From Lithospermum erythrorhizon (lineage: Eukaryota; Streptophyta; Magnoliopsida; Boraginales; Boraginaceae), in the NCBI GenBank assembly GCA_019722365.1, contig JADFUC010001262.1, positions 55,391 to 119,390 on the forward strand: a stretch of DNA of 64,000 bases, read 5' to 3'. The notes under the pieces were generated by a model. That model did not search any database. It was not told where the DNA came from and worked only from the letters and a program-made list of their open reading frames with translations. Position 1 is the stretch's first letter. The number at the start of each line of letters is the position of its first letter. A program made the position numbers and the translations under genes. Below, piece by piece: positions 1-12,269 of the stretch.

Positions 1-2020
1 CTCAACCGCTTCAAAAAGGGCACCTGTCCGAGGCGAGGCGGCAAGCTCGATACCTAGTGGAAATCTGATCACCCGATGGTATCATAACGTAAAATACTCA
101 TCATCAATACTGACTATTCCGTGCATCATAACGTAAAAATACCTGGCTATCAATAAACGCACATCTTGTAGAAAACTCGACTTACGTTAACTCACATGTC
201 ATATTTCACATCACATAACCAAACAAGTAACCAGCAAAATTTCACCCAACACGTTAATACCACAACCAAAAATAAACAATTCACAAAAAGGGAACCCACA
301 ATAACAAACATAACACCATCCTTTTCCCCGTGCTCACCTTCAACACCCAACAACAACATATTATCCTTTTTCTCGCGCCACCCTTCGAGCAATCTAACAT
401 CGGCTATTCTTTCCGGCAAAAGCTCACCTCGAACACCCCACATCCGGCTCTCAACATCCACAAATCAAACAGTCCACAAATCACACGTACAATGTCAAAC
501 ACACAACAAACACACAATAGTCTCAATGTAACATCCATATCACACACAATACAACCAATTCGTACAAAACCTGCACTCAAACAGAGATACACTCCCAGAT
601 ACGTCCATAACATAAATATACTCAAACATAAATACCCTCCAATAACCACACCATAATGCATCTAATGCGACTACCACACAAGTCAACAATTCACAGTCTC
701 ACAACTATACACACAGGTAAGTTCATAACACAGATACATTGTCATAACCAATTTACCATACACAACACCCAAACATAAATAAGATAACAAACGAGTGATA
801 AATCCCCACCTTGGCTAGTACCACTAGCGCCCAAGCAGTCAATCGATCCTCACGCTGTTCCCACGTCCCGAGTCTGAACAGACACATTACAAAAATAAAA
901 TCACAACTCGTAACCATTTCAACCCCTTTATCCTAATTTAAATACCAGACTTTTAACTCATTTCAGTTATAAATTTACAACTTACGTAAAGATTACCAGT
1001 TATGTTTCAATAACAATTTCGATGACAAACCTCGCTACCCGGACTAAATTCGATAATCAGCCTATATCCTATTCAAACTCCCAACATTTCCAAATAATTT
1101 CACAATTCCACTTAACCTTTTCCCGAACAATTTAACTATAACTCTCAACCTAATCCCTAAGTTCAAGTATTTACCCAAAATCCACTAATACGATTAATTC
1201 CAACCTATTTGTTCCCCAACACTTATAATTCATATTTGTATTCCAAAAACAATCACAATAACGGTCCACTAACTTATGTACATTAACCACCACATTTTAG
1301 CCTGAAGTCAACTCAATGCATCACCCGAAAGTCAATTTACTATAACAACACTTTCTACCCCAAATATCGATCACACAATCCCTATATTACAATTTAGGCC
1401 TATTCAATAATTCATCCAAAAATCCAAAGTCAACCCAAAAATTCAAAAAGTCAACTGCCCTAAAAACATCCAAAATTTCACATCAAACACCATATTTCAA
1501 TCCAAGAATAACTAATCTACAACCCAAGAATCAATTGGAGCAATAAAATTCAAAATATCAAAAAGTCAACAAAAGTCAAAGTTTGGAGATTTCACAAAAT
1601 ACTCAAAAATATCGCACCTTTTTTACCTTGAAACGACGGGGATGATGAGGAGAAACTTCTCCGAAAATTTTAGCTCCAAAGCTTGAGAATTGAGGGAGAA
1701 AATTGAGAAAGAAAGATTAAAAATTTCAAGGGGGTGTTCGGCTGTTACTCGCTGAAGAAGAAGAGAAGAAGCTTTGGGTTTTTGGGTTCTTGGGCTTATA
1801 ATAGACTATTAAGTGGGTCAGTTGTCAGCCCAAAGCCCAACCGTGAAAATCCGAGCCTTTAATTCGACGATACCTCTCGCTTTAACTTATTTCACAACTA
1901 ACTTCCGAACATTAACACTATCAATATGTGTCATTAAGTGAGTCCCAAATTTACGGAAATAAATTAAAAATCTCCTATTTTAGTTTATTTATTAACGAGT
2001 CGCTACCGGTTTTGGCATCA
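1..2020 (-). repeat. Ty3/gypsy LTR, reverse strand, copy A (3' end lies outside window)
   Basis: Read on the reverse strand this has the order seen in the other gypsy LTRs here: AT-rich start near 2020, a leader around 1620-1760, a GCTAG-CAAGGTGGG block near 810-830 matching CTAGCCGAGGTGAG in the solo LTR near 22855, and a CACTAGG/CGAGC block near 45-65 equivalent to the CACTAAGCT motif of the other LTRs. No coding sequence is credible in it. The 3' end lies left of position 1. The start at 2020 is inferred from TGATGCC on the reverse strand. Confidence 0.6.
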
Positions 2021-2955
2021 ATCCTGGTGTTTCAGCGGGTGCTCGACAGCTTAGTGGAAATGTATCACTCGGGTGGTAACTTACCCACATCCGAATGAGA
2101 TACACAACAAGAGATAAACACATGGCGATAGAGTATACGTATATATAAGGTAAAGAAATAAACTAAGTATTCCTAGTGTCACAATAGTAATAACCATCAT
2201 CACATATACACATTTTAAAGGACTCACTTACGTTATTCTATGTGATATCCGTAGATAGCAAGTGATACCTACAAACAAACCACATAAGTTCTCTCTAGTA
2301 CGGCAACACAATACCAAAATACGTAACCCGTAAAACAAGACCATGACAGTATCGACATTTCAGACGCAGTGACATCCACCCAATGTCAACACAATGCAAG
2401 ACCATGCACACAATAACTTATCCGACATTTATATAATGTCGTTGCCCTTTCCGGCGGGCTCACCCACGTAACATAACATAATATCATATCCTTTTTCCCT
2501 GTGCCTACCCTTCTCACCCATAGAATACTATCATATCCTTTTCCCCGTGCCTGCCCTTCTCGACGACCCATATAATATCACAAACACACCCCATCTGCAC
2601 AAACGACCTCTACATGCGACTCCAACATGCCCACATCCTAACATGGTGTGACCACTCTCTATATGAAACCAAACATGACCAACAACTAACATCACACCAA
2701 CATACCAACCATGACAAACACAACCACACACGACTCAACCAACATCACAGCAACTAGAACAACCCAGATAGAACAACAAAGCAACAATCGCGACAAATAC
2801 TCAATATAGTGTACCATAATATACCCATAAGTCAACAATTCCATAGAACATACTAACATAATGTATCTAACATTGGGTTCATCAAACAACTCAATATTTC
2901 CACAAATTCACAACTACACTAACAGATAGTTCATAACACAAATATACGGTATCGA
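2021..2955 (-). repeat. Ty3/gypsy LTR fragment, reverse strand, copy B
   Basis: This is a second copy of part of the same LTR type. TTAGTGGAAATGTATCACTC near 2053 matches TAGTGGAAATCTGATCACCC near 56, and the stretch 2820-2950 resembles 640-760 (both hold AAGTCAACAATTC and AGTTCATAACACA). The simplest reading is that copy A inserted into an older copy B. Copy B ends abruptly near 2955, where a forward LTR segment starts. Confidence 0.5.
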
Positions 2956-3972
2956 AAGTGTTGTTATTGCCTTGTACGACGGTACGAGTGTGTTGTTCTC
3001 CCTGCAGGTTGAGGTTGTTTATATGCGCATTAGTGGTAGAAAGCCGGATATGTTGAGTTGGTTGAGTTGTATATTGTGGACGCCACGCTTTTGAGGTATA
3101 ACGATCGAGATGGATGATCGAGGCTAGAATTATGGTATTTGTTTGGACTTTCGTGGTTATAGTTTCATGTGATTGTGTGATTTCTATCTTTGGTTGGATT
3201 CTTTATCGAGACATGCTTGTTACGATATGTTGTCCCACAAAGTGAATGGCAATTTTATCTCTCGAGATTGATTTCCTTATCGGCATTCATAGATTGTATT
3301 ATGTTATAGCATGTATAAGAATTCCCTTTGAAATCATAAGTTATGGCCTTGATATGTATCTTTCTTTTATTCTTGAGGTTTATCTTGGATATATATATAT
3401 ATACGACCTAGCTATATTTTTACCATTTCGTTGCTCAGGGACTAAGTTCCACCCCCCCGTGATAAGTAATTCACTTATCTCACAGCCTTTACACCCTATT
3501 CGCCAGCCTTTGGGCGGCATGATTTTTCATGTCAAAGGATGTGCGGCGATTTCGACATCTTCGCCTTGTTTGAGCGATCATTTTTGGAGTTTAAAGCAGT
3601 TTACGTAAGCATGATGATCCTCATAGTCTGTTTAGCCGTCAGAAGTTGCTTTGTTGTTTCTGTTTTAGTCATGTCTATCATGTTGTATTGGATTTCAGAC
3701 TGAGTTGATTTTTGTTTCACGTATTTTGGCAAACTGATGTAAAGTATTTTGGGGAGTTTATGTTTTATGGATTGACTTGTGTGGTTAGGTATCGCCACGA
3801 TGGATCGCTTCGATTTAAACCGCTCTTTCCGTGATCTTTTATCGTGAAGTTTCCGATTTGTTTGAAAACAGGTTGTCTTTTAAAATGAGTCATCCATCGA
3901 TTTGGTGACTCTGGTGTTCAGGATCATGATGACTCTAACCTCAGGGCGACCGACCTGGGGTGGGTCGTTACA
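2956..3972 (+). repeat. Ty3/gypsy LTR 3' part, forward
   Basis: The tail carries the U5 signature shared by the LTRs in this window: a CACGATGGAT block near 3796, CATCCATCGATTTGGTGACT near 3890, and a terminal GGTCGTTACA at 3972. A degenerate CACT..GC..CACCCTATTCG..GGGCGG block near 3468-3520 corresponds to the R-region motif of the others. The LTR start is missing. Confidence 0.6.
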
Positions 3973-4430
3973 TAAAAGCTAAAGTCTTGTTTGATTCTGG
4001 ACCTACTCATTCTTTCATATCTCTGAAATTTTTCCAAAGATATTCGAAAACTCCTAAATTCTTGCTATGCCACTTTTAATCCTAACGCGTAAGGGAAGTC
4101 TCTGTTTAAGATTGATAAGGTACTAGAAGTTTTCCTTAAGTATTGGAAATCAATGTCCTGGAGATAGATTTACTTTCTTTTGAGATGAATGATTTCTTTA
4201 ATCTATTTTGGGATGATTGTTGGGGTGGAGACATCATGTAGTGATAGATTGTCATCTTAAGAAGATCGAAATATCTAGTCCTGGAAAATCTAAGATCTTT
4301 TTTCTAGGTGATAGAAAAATTCTTTCCTCTTGTCTCATTTCTACTTTAGTTGCCCATAAGATGTTGAGAAATGGATGTGTTGGTTATCTTGCCCATGTTG
4401 TTGACACAAGTAGGATATCGAATTAAGAGA
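3973..4430 (+). pseudogene. gypsy protease remnant
   Basis: The translation opens with KAKVLFDSG.THSFIS, where the retropepsin D-S/T-G triad reads DSG. It continues to a region ending CHLKKIEISSPGKSK near 4250-4300, which is closely repeated in element 3 at 36800. The intervening LILGMDWL segment is damaged by indels near 4190-4240. It was once the aspartic protease that matures the gag-pol polyprotein. It cannot be functional as read. Confidence 0.7.
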
Positions 4431-4529
4431 GGTGCATGTTGTGAGAGAGTGTGTCGATGTGTTTCCCCGAGGAGTTGCGTGACTCTCATGTGCGAGAGGT
4501 AGAGTTTTCCATAGAATTACTCTCGTACT

Positions 4530-5390
4530 AATTCCCATTTCTATATGGCACCTTTATGTAATGGCTCCTATGTATTGAAGGAGTCAAGACTCAATTGGTG
4601 AATTGTTGGATAAGAGATTCGCTCGACCAAGTAGTTCACCTTGGGTGCCTCGTATTGTTTGCCGTAAGAAGAAAGCACCTGATCCCTAAGGTCGTGTATT
4701 GATTATAAGCGCTTGAATAAAGTAACAATTAAGAATCGATATTCCGTTGCTCAGATTGATGATCCTGCTTTGACTAATCGGTAGATGCCCTGTATTTTCT
4801 AAGATTGACTTCAGGTCAGTTACCACGCTTGAGGATTAAGGAGGATGATGTATCGTAAGCCTGTGATTTAGAACAAGATACATGGGCAAAGACGTAGGTT
4901 TTTGGTGATGCCGCTTAAGTTGAATGGTAATGCACCTGCAACATTTATGGACCTTATGAATCGGGTGTTCCGCCCTTATTTGGATAAATTTGTGGTGGTG
5001 TTTATTGATGACATTTTGATATATTCTAGTAGCGAGGGAGAGCATGAAGAGCACTTGAGAATTGTGCTGGAGACCTTGAGGAGAAACGAATTGTATGCTA
5101 AATTTTCCAAGTGTGAATTTTGGTTGGGGAAGTCATATTTCTGGTCATGTAATTCTCGTGAGAGGGTATAAGTGTTGATCATCAAAAAGTTGAAGCTGTG
5201 ATGAATTGGGAACGACCTACAAGTGTTACTGAAATAAGAAGTTTTCTGTGTCTAGCGGGATATTATCGGAGATTTATACAGGATTTCTAGATTATCGCAA
5301 CACCACTGACCAAGTTGACTAGGAAGGGAGTTCCATTTTTCTGGAGTGAGGAGTGTGAACGGTGTTTCAAGGAGTTGAAAGGAAACCGAC
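4530..5390 (+). pseudogene. gypsy reverse transcriptase remnant
   Basis: Recognisable blocks include RPSSSPW..VLFVKKK (degenerate, 4620-4680), the [12 protein letters not shown] region (4700-4735), and an open stretch at 4902-5171 holding the catalytic FIDDILIYS box and [13 protein letters not shown]. After a frameshift come the FLGLAGYYRRFI-like segment and thumb/connection (5240-5300). Indels separate the blocks, so no full RT can be translated. The enzyme would have copied element RNA into cDNA. Confidence 0.8.
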
Positions 5391-5399
5391 TACCGCCTT

Positions 5400-5923
5400 C
5401 CAAAGTTGTTGAATCTTCTATCGTGACATGATGGCTATGTCGTATAGTGATGCTTCACATCGTGTGGGCTGGGATGGGCTACTTGCGCAACATGGTAGGT
5501 AGTGTAGCTTATGCATCATGACAGTTGAAAAATCATGAGAAGAATTACCCGACGCATGATTTGGAGCTAGCTGCAATTGTGTTTGCACTTAAGATTTGGA
5601 GGCACTATTTGTATGGTGTGACGTGTCAGATTTTTACCGACCACAAGAGTTTGAAGTACCTGCCTACGCAAAGAGATTTAAATCTGAGGCAGCGAAGGTG
5701 GATGGAGTTTATTAGCGATTATGATGTTTCCATTGAGTATCATCCTGGAAAGGCGAATGTGGTAGCTGATGCATTAAGTCGTAAGGGAAAGGTTAAGGAG
5801 CCGTTGAATGAAATGAAGCAACTTGGTGTTAATTTTGGAGTAGGAGTTGATGGCGGTTTGTTGGCGCAAATAAGAGTTCGAATTGCTTTGATCGAATACT
5901 CGAAAGTGGCAATAGAAAGATGA
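5400..5923 (+). pseudogene. gypsy RNase H remnant
   Basis: A damaged YSDASH..G block near 5450 precedes an open segment at 5525-5923 with [30 protein letters not shown] and the linker ending in VVADALSRK. These are the standard RNase H and tether motifs of gypsy pol. The segment closes with a TGA at 5921-5923, before the integrase. Confidence 0.8.
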
Positions 5924-5999
5924 GAGAAGTTAAGTAAAGATAATTGAAGAAGTGAAAAACGTAGTAGATCGGACTTTGTGGGTATTTACGGAGCCCTTA

Positions 6000-6956
6000 C
6001 AATGCATGGTGATTATTCGTGCCTTTACTCGGGAGAGTTAAAAAAGGGAGATTTTGGATGAAGCTCACAATGCTCCATATAATATGCATCCTGGTAGTAC
6101 AAAGATGTATCGAGATTTAAGAACAATCTATTGGTGGCCTAAGATGAAAAGAGAAATTGCCGAGTTTGTATCTAAATGTCTGACTTGCCAACAAGTGAAG
6201 ATTGAACACAGACATCCAGCAGGGTTGCTGCAACCCCTTCCTATTCCAGAGTGGACTTGGGAGCATATCACGATGGATTTTGTTTTCGGACTCCCGAGGA
6301 CGTTGAGAAAGAATGATGGTATTTGGGTGATAGTGGATAGACTGTCGAAATCGGCTCATTTCTTACCAATTAAATCGACTCACGGTCCTGAGCAGTTGGC
6401 AAGGTTGTATGTTGATCAAATTGTGCGATTGCATGGAGTGCCGGTATCCATTGTGTCGGATCGAGATGCTAGATTCACCTCCAGATTTTGGAAAGGATTT
6501 CAAGAAGCGATGGGACTGAAAGTTAACTGCGGTACATCATTTCATCTACAATCTGATCAAGAGGGAGAGAACAATTCAAATATTGAGGGATACGTTGCGG
6601 GCTTGCAAGTTGAACTCTCTAAGAATTGGGATGATGAGTTGCCTAAGATGGAGTTTGCGTATAATAATAGCTTCCATGCCAGTATTGAGATGGCACCATT
6701 TGAGGCGTTGTACGGCAGGAAATGTAGGACTCCAGTTTGTTGGAATGAAGTAGGAGATAGAAAAATATATGGTTCGGAGTTGGTGGAAAGGTCGGTGGAA
6801 AGAATAAAGTTGATACAACAACACTTGAAAGTGGCACAAGATAGACAAAAGATGTATGCAGATCATCGCCGAGTAGATTTAACGTTTGAAATTGGTGACA
6901 AAGTCTTCTTGAGAATATCCCTGGAAAGCATGAGATTGGGAAGAAAGGGAAGTTGA
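6000..6956 (+). pseudogene. gypsy integrase remnant, 300-codon open stretch
   Basis: The open stretch from 6054 holds the HHCC zinc finger (H..NMHPG..KCLTCQQVK) and the catalytic core: MDFVFGLP with the first Asp, SDRDARF with the second, and a third-acidic region (EGENNSNIEGY) altered from the usual sequence. It goes on through FAYNNSFHASI and PFEALYGRKC. It ends with a stop at 6954-6956 caused by a one-base shift. The reading continues in another frame at 6953. Integrase would insert the cDNA copy. This copy is probably inactive. Confidence 0.85.
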
Positions 6957-7300
6957 GTCCACGATATATTGGTCCGTATGAGATTTTGGATAGAGTTGGT
7001 CCGGTGGCTTATCGTTTAGCTTTGCCCCCAGAATTGGAGAGAATTCATAATGTGTTTCATGTGTCATGTTTGAGGAAGTATATTCCAGATGAATCCCATA
7101 TCCTAGAGTCACAACCAATTGAGCTTGGAGAGGACCTTACGTATGAAGAGAAACCGGTGAAAATTCTCGATCGAAAGGAAAAAGTGTTGCGAAATAAAGT
7201 TGTGGCCTTAGTGAAGGTGTTGTGGCGAAACCAACGAGTAGAGTGGTAGATACGTGGGAGCGAGAGGTGAGGATGCTAGGAAATCGCTATCCTATCTTTT
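6953..7300 (+). pseudogene. gypsy integrase C-terminus with chromodomain-like tail
   Basis: The frame from 6953 begins [15 protein letters not shown] and runs through [17 protein letters not shown], the GPY/F module. It then gives [27 protein letters not shown], followed after a further shift by TWERE and a RYPIL-like end. This is the chromodomain-type tail known to direct chromovirus integration to marked chromatin. A stop after RVEW and a frame change break it. Element 3 carries the same module at 39420-39760. Confidence 0.75.
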
Positions 7301-7470
7301 GAAATATGTGAGTTATTTGTTAAAAATTTGCGCTATAATGTAATTTATTTTTTGAGGTTGAGAAAAGTTATAATTGGGCAATGTGATATAACTTATGTGA
7401 TACGAGAGTAAGGGTTGAAGTTGCGAAACGAGACGAGTAAGTTGTGAGTAAATTTCGAGGACGAAATTTT

Positions 7471-7486
7471 TATTAGGAGGGTAGAT
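7471..7486 (+). promoter_or_regulatory. polypurine tract of element 1
   Basis: The purine-rich stretch around AGGAGGGTAGAT, preceded by TTCGAGGACGAAATTTTT, lies just before an LTR start at TGAAATAACCC (7487). This is the expected place and composition for the plus-strand primer of a gypsy element. Confidence 0.75.
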
Positions 7487-9389
7487 TGAAATAACCCGTT
7501 ACGTTTAAACCTTTAAAAATATGTTAAATATATCGCTTTGCGGTGGGACCGAGTCGCAAGATAAATAATTTCGAATAAAATAGATATATCGAGAGGAGTA
7601 TTAAATTAGTAGTATTGTGTCACATGGATAATAATATATTTAAGATCGTTTTCATTAAATTTAATGACAAAAAGTGGAGAAATAAAAGCACCATACCAAA
7701 AGAGGTCTAACTTTTACTCTATATATATCCATTAAACCCAAAATATTTTCCCATCCTTATCTTCTTTCTCCTCTTGGCCGAAATCATCATCATCTTCATC
7801 ACCATTTCATTTTTTTTTTTCTTCTTTTCTTTGTCTTGTGAAGTTCTCATAATAAAATTCAAGCTTTGCCTTTACCATCATCTAAGCATGTAAGGTATAT
7901 GATACAACTCATAAGCTCTCCCTTTCATGTCTTAGAACATCTTAGACGATATGTTATGTCATGCTTTATAATTTGAAAAGTTAGGAAAATGAATATTATA
8001 TTAAAGATTGAATTTTTATGTAGTTTTATGGTTGAGTTAAAACCATATTTTGTTATGACCTACATATTGGAACATTTTTAGGAGTATATCATCGGTAGAT
8101 AGCTATTATTATGTACTGCTTGATTTTGTTCCTAAGCTAATCTCAGTTTTTATATAAGAAATAGGAAATAAATAGTAAATATGTTCAAAAAATTATAAAA
8201 TTCTATTTTTAAGAAGTGTTGTCATATGGAGTTGACTCATGTAAGAAGGTTTGATTTTGAACTTGTTTTATATTTATTATAAAATTTTTAAAGTTAAATG
8301 GTAGAAATGATATACAAATGGAAACAAATATAAATTTTTGAAATTTTAAAGTTGATTTGATATTTATTTGGAATTATGAGATCTAGAATACTAATCGGAT
8401 TAAAATTGAGAAAAATTATATTTTTATGCTATAAAAATATTCGACGCTTTGTTGGATCATTTTACTACATTTTGAACTAGGATCATTATACCGGGATTGT
8501 TGGATTATATTTGATCTTTATTTGGGATTTAATAGATATAAAGGGGAGGCTATTAAATGGAAGTAAAATAAATTTATATAATTGCTTTGATAGAGTTGAG
8601 CCCGACTCACGTGGACTACTTAGAGATATTTTAGTTGCTTTTTGCTCGAGGTGAGTACAAATTCAATGATGGAACCTTTCATATATATATTATGGTTATA
8701 TATTTGGCATGTGTTTGCTGCGTGGTTATATTGAATGTATATTGAGTTATTGAGATTGATGTTACGTAGACATAGTTGTTATGATTATGGCCAATTTATC
8801 GTTGTGTGTGATTATTTCACAAGGTGGCCTGTATTATTTGTGGTTCGTGGTGTGTATTCTTTTGCGTGTTGATTTGGGGTGAAATGATATATATATTATT
8901 GAGGGGGGTAGCCTCGATCGAGGTTTGGTGTGATATGCATATTGAGGGGTAGCCCGAGATATTTCGAGGTTTCAGCGAGCATGCATATTTGGGGTAGCCT
9001 CGGTCGGGAGGATTGTGATGTATATATATGTGTTGGGAGATGCGTACGGTGGATGCGGATGGAGGTTTTCTTTTGATGTTTTGTATTTTGTTGACTAACC
9101 ATTATTGTTTGTGTTGTTTTATTTGAATGAATATTTGATTATGCGTTGTCGATGGCCAGAATATATGTGTGTGAAGCCACATGCTGATCTCGTAGTAATG
9201 TTGAATAAGAGGTTACTATGTCATTTGGGAGTACTTATTAATGTTTATACATATGTTCTTATATATAAGTATGATTATATGTGGTTGGATACTATTCGTG
9301 GTATTTGTATTCACTAAGCTTCGCAGCTTACTCCCTATTTTCTATGGGCGGACGTTTTATGCCTAGGTTTCTAGGAGCCTGACGCCGAG
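7487..9389 (+). repeat. 3' LTR of element 1, first part (interrupted by hAT)
   Basis: The LTR begins with TGAAATAACCCGTTACG directly after the polypurine tract. It contains a TATA-like CTATATATATCC near 7720 and the R-region motif CACTAAGCTTCGCAGCTTAC at 9312-9331, followed by GGGCGGACGTTTTATGCCTA. It breaks at about 9389, where the hAT element begins, and resumes at 12686. Without the insert the LTR would be about 2.3 kb, like the other LTRs here. Confidence 0.8.
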
Positions 9390-9614
9390 CATTTCTGGCA
9401 ACGAACTGGCCCGTGGGCTATTGGCGGGTTTCGCCCGTAGCCCTGTTTGGGTCCGATCTAGTCTCCGTAGTGTCTTTTTCATGAAGCTCACCAACCGCTT
9501 TATAAACGAACCGGATGTAGGCCAAGGAGTTTAGCACCGCCTCGGCCCTGCTCGAAGCCCACGAGGCTTTCTCGCCCGGTTCGCCCGAGGCCCCCTTTGA
9601 AGCTCGACAAACGC

Positions 9615-9790
9615 GTTACCACGCTTATATAGACGCGTGGGTAACGCTTAACCAATTAACATGGTCCAAATATAAGGAAATTAACGCGGTAACATTTAAT
9701 CTAGGCGCGGGTAACGCTTAAAAAGCCACGAGATAAATCTAGAATTAACATGGTAACGCTAATATAAACAAGCACACGCTTAACGGTATC
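9615..9790. repeat. left subterminal repeat cluster of the hAT
   Basis: Motifs of the type GTTACCACGC, GCGTGGGTAACGCTT, GCGGTAACA, GCGGGTAACGCTT, GGTAACGCT and ACGCTTAACGG occur in both orientations within about 175 bp. Such subterminal arrays are the usual binding sites of hAT transposases. Confidence 0.7.
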
Positions 9791-10002
9791 ACAAGTACGT
9801 ATTTTAGAAACAACAATGCACTCGAAGCTCTAATTTATAGGTACCCAACATGACATAAAATTGCAAACTATAAATACTAAATTGTTCAAATACTAAATTG
9901 CAAATCATAAATACTAAATGGTTCTAACACCGTATACTTACATAAAAATAAAATAAACCATAATTGTTTCAAAGTACATAATAACATAAAACCAAAACAC
10001 AT

Positions 10003-10239
10003 TCACTCATGTGTTTCTTCGGAGTCGTCAACTGGTGGCGGCGGCGGTGGTGGTCGTGGATACCCCTGCATCATCAACCTCATATCCTCTACTTGCGCGG
10101 TAAGATGATCAACTTTAGCACCCTCTATTGATATCCGCCTCATACCCACAACTGCAAACATTTTGCTCATGCCGGGTGTATAAGCCAATACCTCCCTTTG
10201 CCATCTTGGATAAAATTGGAAATGTGCTTCTGCCTTCAT
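10003..10239 (-). CDS. unrecognised small ORF inside the hAT
   Basis: This is a 78-residue open frame with a short run of eight prolines and an acidic end (VDDSEETHE). I do not recognise a domain. A helical stretch with a heptad-like VDHLTAQVEDMRLMMQ segment precedes the proline tract. It sits in the 3' half of the hAT on the same strand as the transposase remnant. It might be the tail of an accessory gene or captured sequence, or chance. Confidence 0.25.
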   Translation of the reverse strand: MKAEAHFQFYPRWQREVLAYTPGMSKMFAVVGMRRISIEGAKVDHLTAQVEDMRLMMQGYPRPPPPPPPVDDSEETHE

Positions 10240-10847
10240 AGACCACCATTTTAAAAGATCGAAAGGGTTGTCTTTATTGTATTGATTCGTGTCAAAACCG
10301 TTTCAAATAATATCGAAGTTAATTCATTAACCCATTCGATGACGCAGGATGTAGTAGAACCATGTTGGGACTCCAACGCATTCTTAAGGTGTGATTGTGT
10401 TGACTTCTAATTTTACTCCCTGCGGCGGAATTGACTAGACGCATTTCAAGCGATGGTGTAGGTCGACTAGGGAGACTAAGTTGATGTTTTTAACCTAAAC
10501 TTATTATACATCGTATATAAATAAGTTTCAATTTCATCACAATATTTATTATGACTACAATTTCAAGTAGTTCATTATGTGGTCGTGAAGCTTATAAAAC
10601 TCCCCAACAATGATCTTAAACTTGTCGTTGAATATGAGGATCCAAAATGGCACCAATCGCATATGCACGAGGTAAAGGATGAAAAATACTTTTAAAACTT
10701 GTCTTCTTATACTGAACTATATCCTTAGCAACATATTCATTTCTATGAGTATCCATATGCATTGCAAGATTAACTAATATCTCGAGAGCTAAATGAATGT
10801 TAGACTATATTGACTAGAAAAAAACTTTTGTATAATCTTTAAATCCG

Positions 10848-12080
10848 CTAAAAATCTAAGCAATTCATAGCAATACGAATTTTCATAAGTTTCAACGGAG
10901 TATAATATGGATCGTTAGGAGCATTACATGGAATAAAAAATTTAGAAACTTCTTCTTTATAAACATATGCACGTACTAGGAGATCATAAGTAGAATTCCA
11001 TCTAGTATCGACATCCATGATTAATTTTTTAAACTTTTTCGATCCATCTTCAACTATTTTTTTATATGCATGTTTTCTTACCGTTCCTCCCGTGATAATC
11101 AAATGAACAACCTTTCTAATAGGTTGAATAAATTCATCATAAACAACCTTAATCTCCATTATTAGCAACTAATCAAGCACATGACATAAACATCTAACAT
11201 GAAAGAAGTTCTATTATAATCCGTTTACATTCCATTTTAAGTGTGTCAATAGCTGCCATTGTTTGCCGATGCATTATCAAAGGAAATAGAAGCAATTTTA
11301 TTCAAACAATTATATTCTTGAGCACATTTAACAATACCTTCGGAAATTTGTACGTTGTTATGTTTAGCAATTGAGCGAAAATATATAATTCTTCTTTGTA
11401 AAACCCAATCTATATCAATCCAATGACATGTAACACATTATATCAAAATCATCGAACACACCGATATCACTTGGCCGTAAACAAACTTTCCAAGGCAAAG
11501 TATTCATCATCTTACCTATAAGTTCTTTTTGATCTTTAAAATATTTGAAGGCAATACTACGCAAAGTAGAACAAAGGGATACCATGAGCCTCGGGGTTAC
11601 TAGCCTTTGAATCCAATGAATAAACGCCATCCATCACAAAAAAATTGCAAAGGCAAATTACTACTATCAATTCACTCTTATAAAAAAACTCATTAAAACT
11701 AAAAAATTTCCAAAGATTTGAGTATTAATTGTTGCTTGCACACCCCCTCGCCTCCCACCGGAACACTATCCTTAGTTATTTGATGTTTGTTATTTGACGC
11801 CATCAAAGTGGTTCCAAACCCATGAACTTTTTTTTTCTCCTATTGCTACCGCATTAAATACCAAATTGCGAATTAACATGGGTGGTGACTCATAAGTACA
11901 TCATCTTCTAAATTAACAAGATTATTTGAATTGGTAGTACTAATTGGTCGCTGAGGGGCCATTATAAATGTAAAAACAACAAAAATATAAAGCAAATAAC
12001 AACTTAAAGATAGAGAATACCGAATCAGAGTGCAAGCCGAGATCGACAGATTGGCCGACGCACTGAAATACAAGCTTTGA
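10848..12080 (-). pseudogene. hAT transposase remnant
   Basis: The reverse strand holds separate transposase blocks. Around 11415-11630 is a central block (SDIGVFDDFDIMCYMSLD) continuing out of frame into a DWVLQRRII-like motif. At 10848-11168 is a block with DVDTRWNSTYDLL, the conserved RWNSTY motif of plant hAT transposases. The probable N-terminus begins near 11961 (MAPQRPIST). Stops and frameshifts separate the blocks, and the C-terminal dimerisation region was not identified. The enzyme would have cut and moved the element; it cannot be made from this copy. Confidence 0.7.
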
Positions 12081-12269
12081 CTATGATCAAGAATACTTAT
12101 GATTATAAAAGAAATTATTTAATTTCTATCAAGAATGCTTATGAATATACAAGAATTACTTTGATTGTGTTTCTAGATTGCTTTTTAGGATCTTCAGTGG
12201 GACAAAATGCAGCCATGGGTCCTCCCTATTTATGAGGGCCAATAATGGTGGAATCGCCAAGAATCCTCG

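Larger units (their letters stand above)
3973..7486 (+). mobile_element. Ty3/gypsy chromovirus (Tekay/Del-like) internal region, element 1, gag missing
   Basis: This internal region carries, in order, protease, reverse transcriptase, RNase H, integrase and a chromodomain-like tail, the Ty3/gypsy order. A purine-rich tract and 3' LTR follow. The region starts inside protease immediately after an LTR end, so the primer-binding site, the whole of gag and the start of protease are absent. Several frameshifts and stops break pol, so it is non-autonomous. The GPY/F-type [13 protein letters not shown] region followed by a chromodomain places it among chromoviruses. Confidence 0.85.

Noticed and set aside
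3246..3608. 120-codon forward ORF
   Set aside because: It lies wholly in the LTR tail and covers the R-region motif; equivalent LTRs do not keep it open.
5525..6956. A standalone retron- or defence-type reverse transcriptase system
   Set aside because: Domain order, chromodomain, polypurine tract and LTRs identify an ordinary plant Ty3/gypsy retrotransposon.
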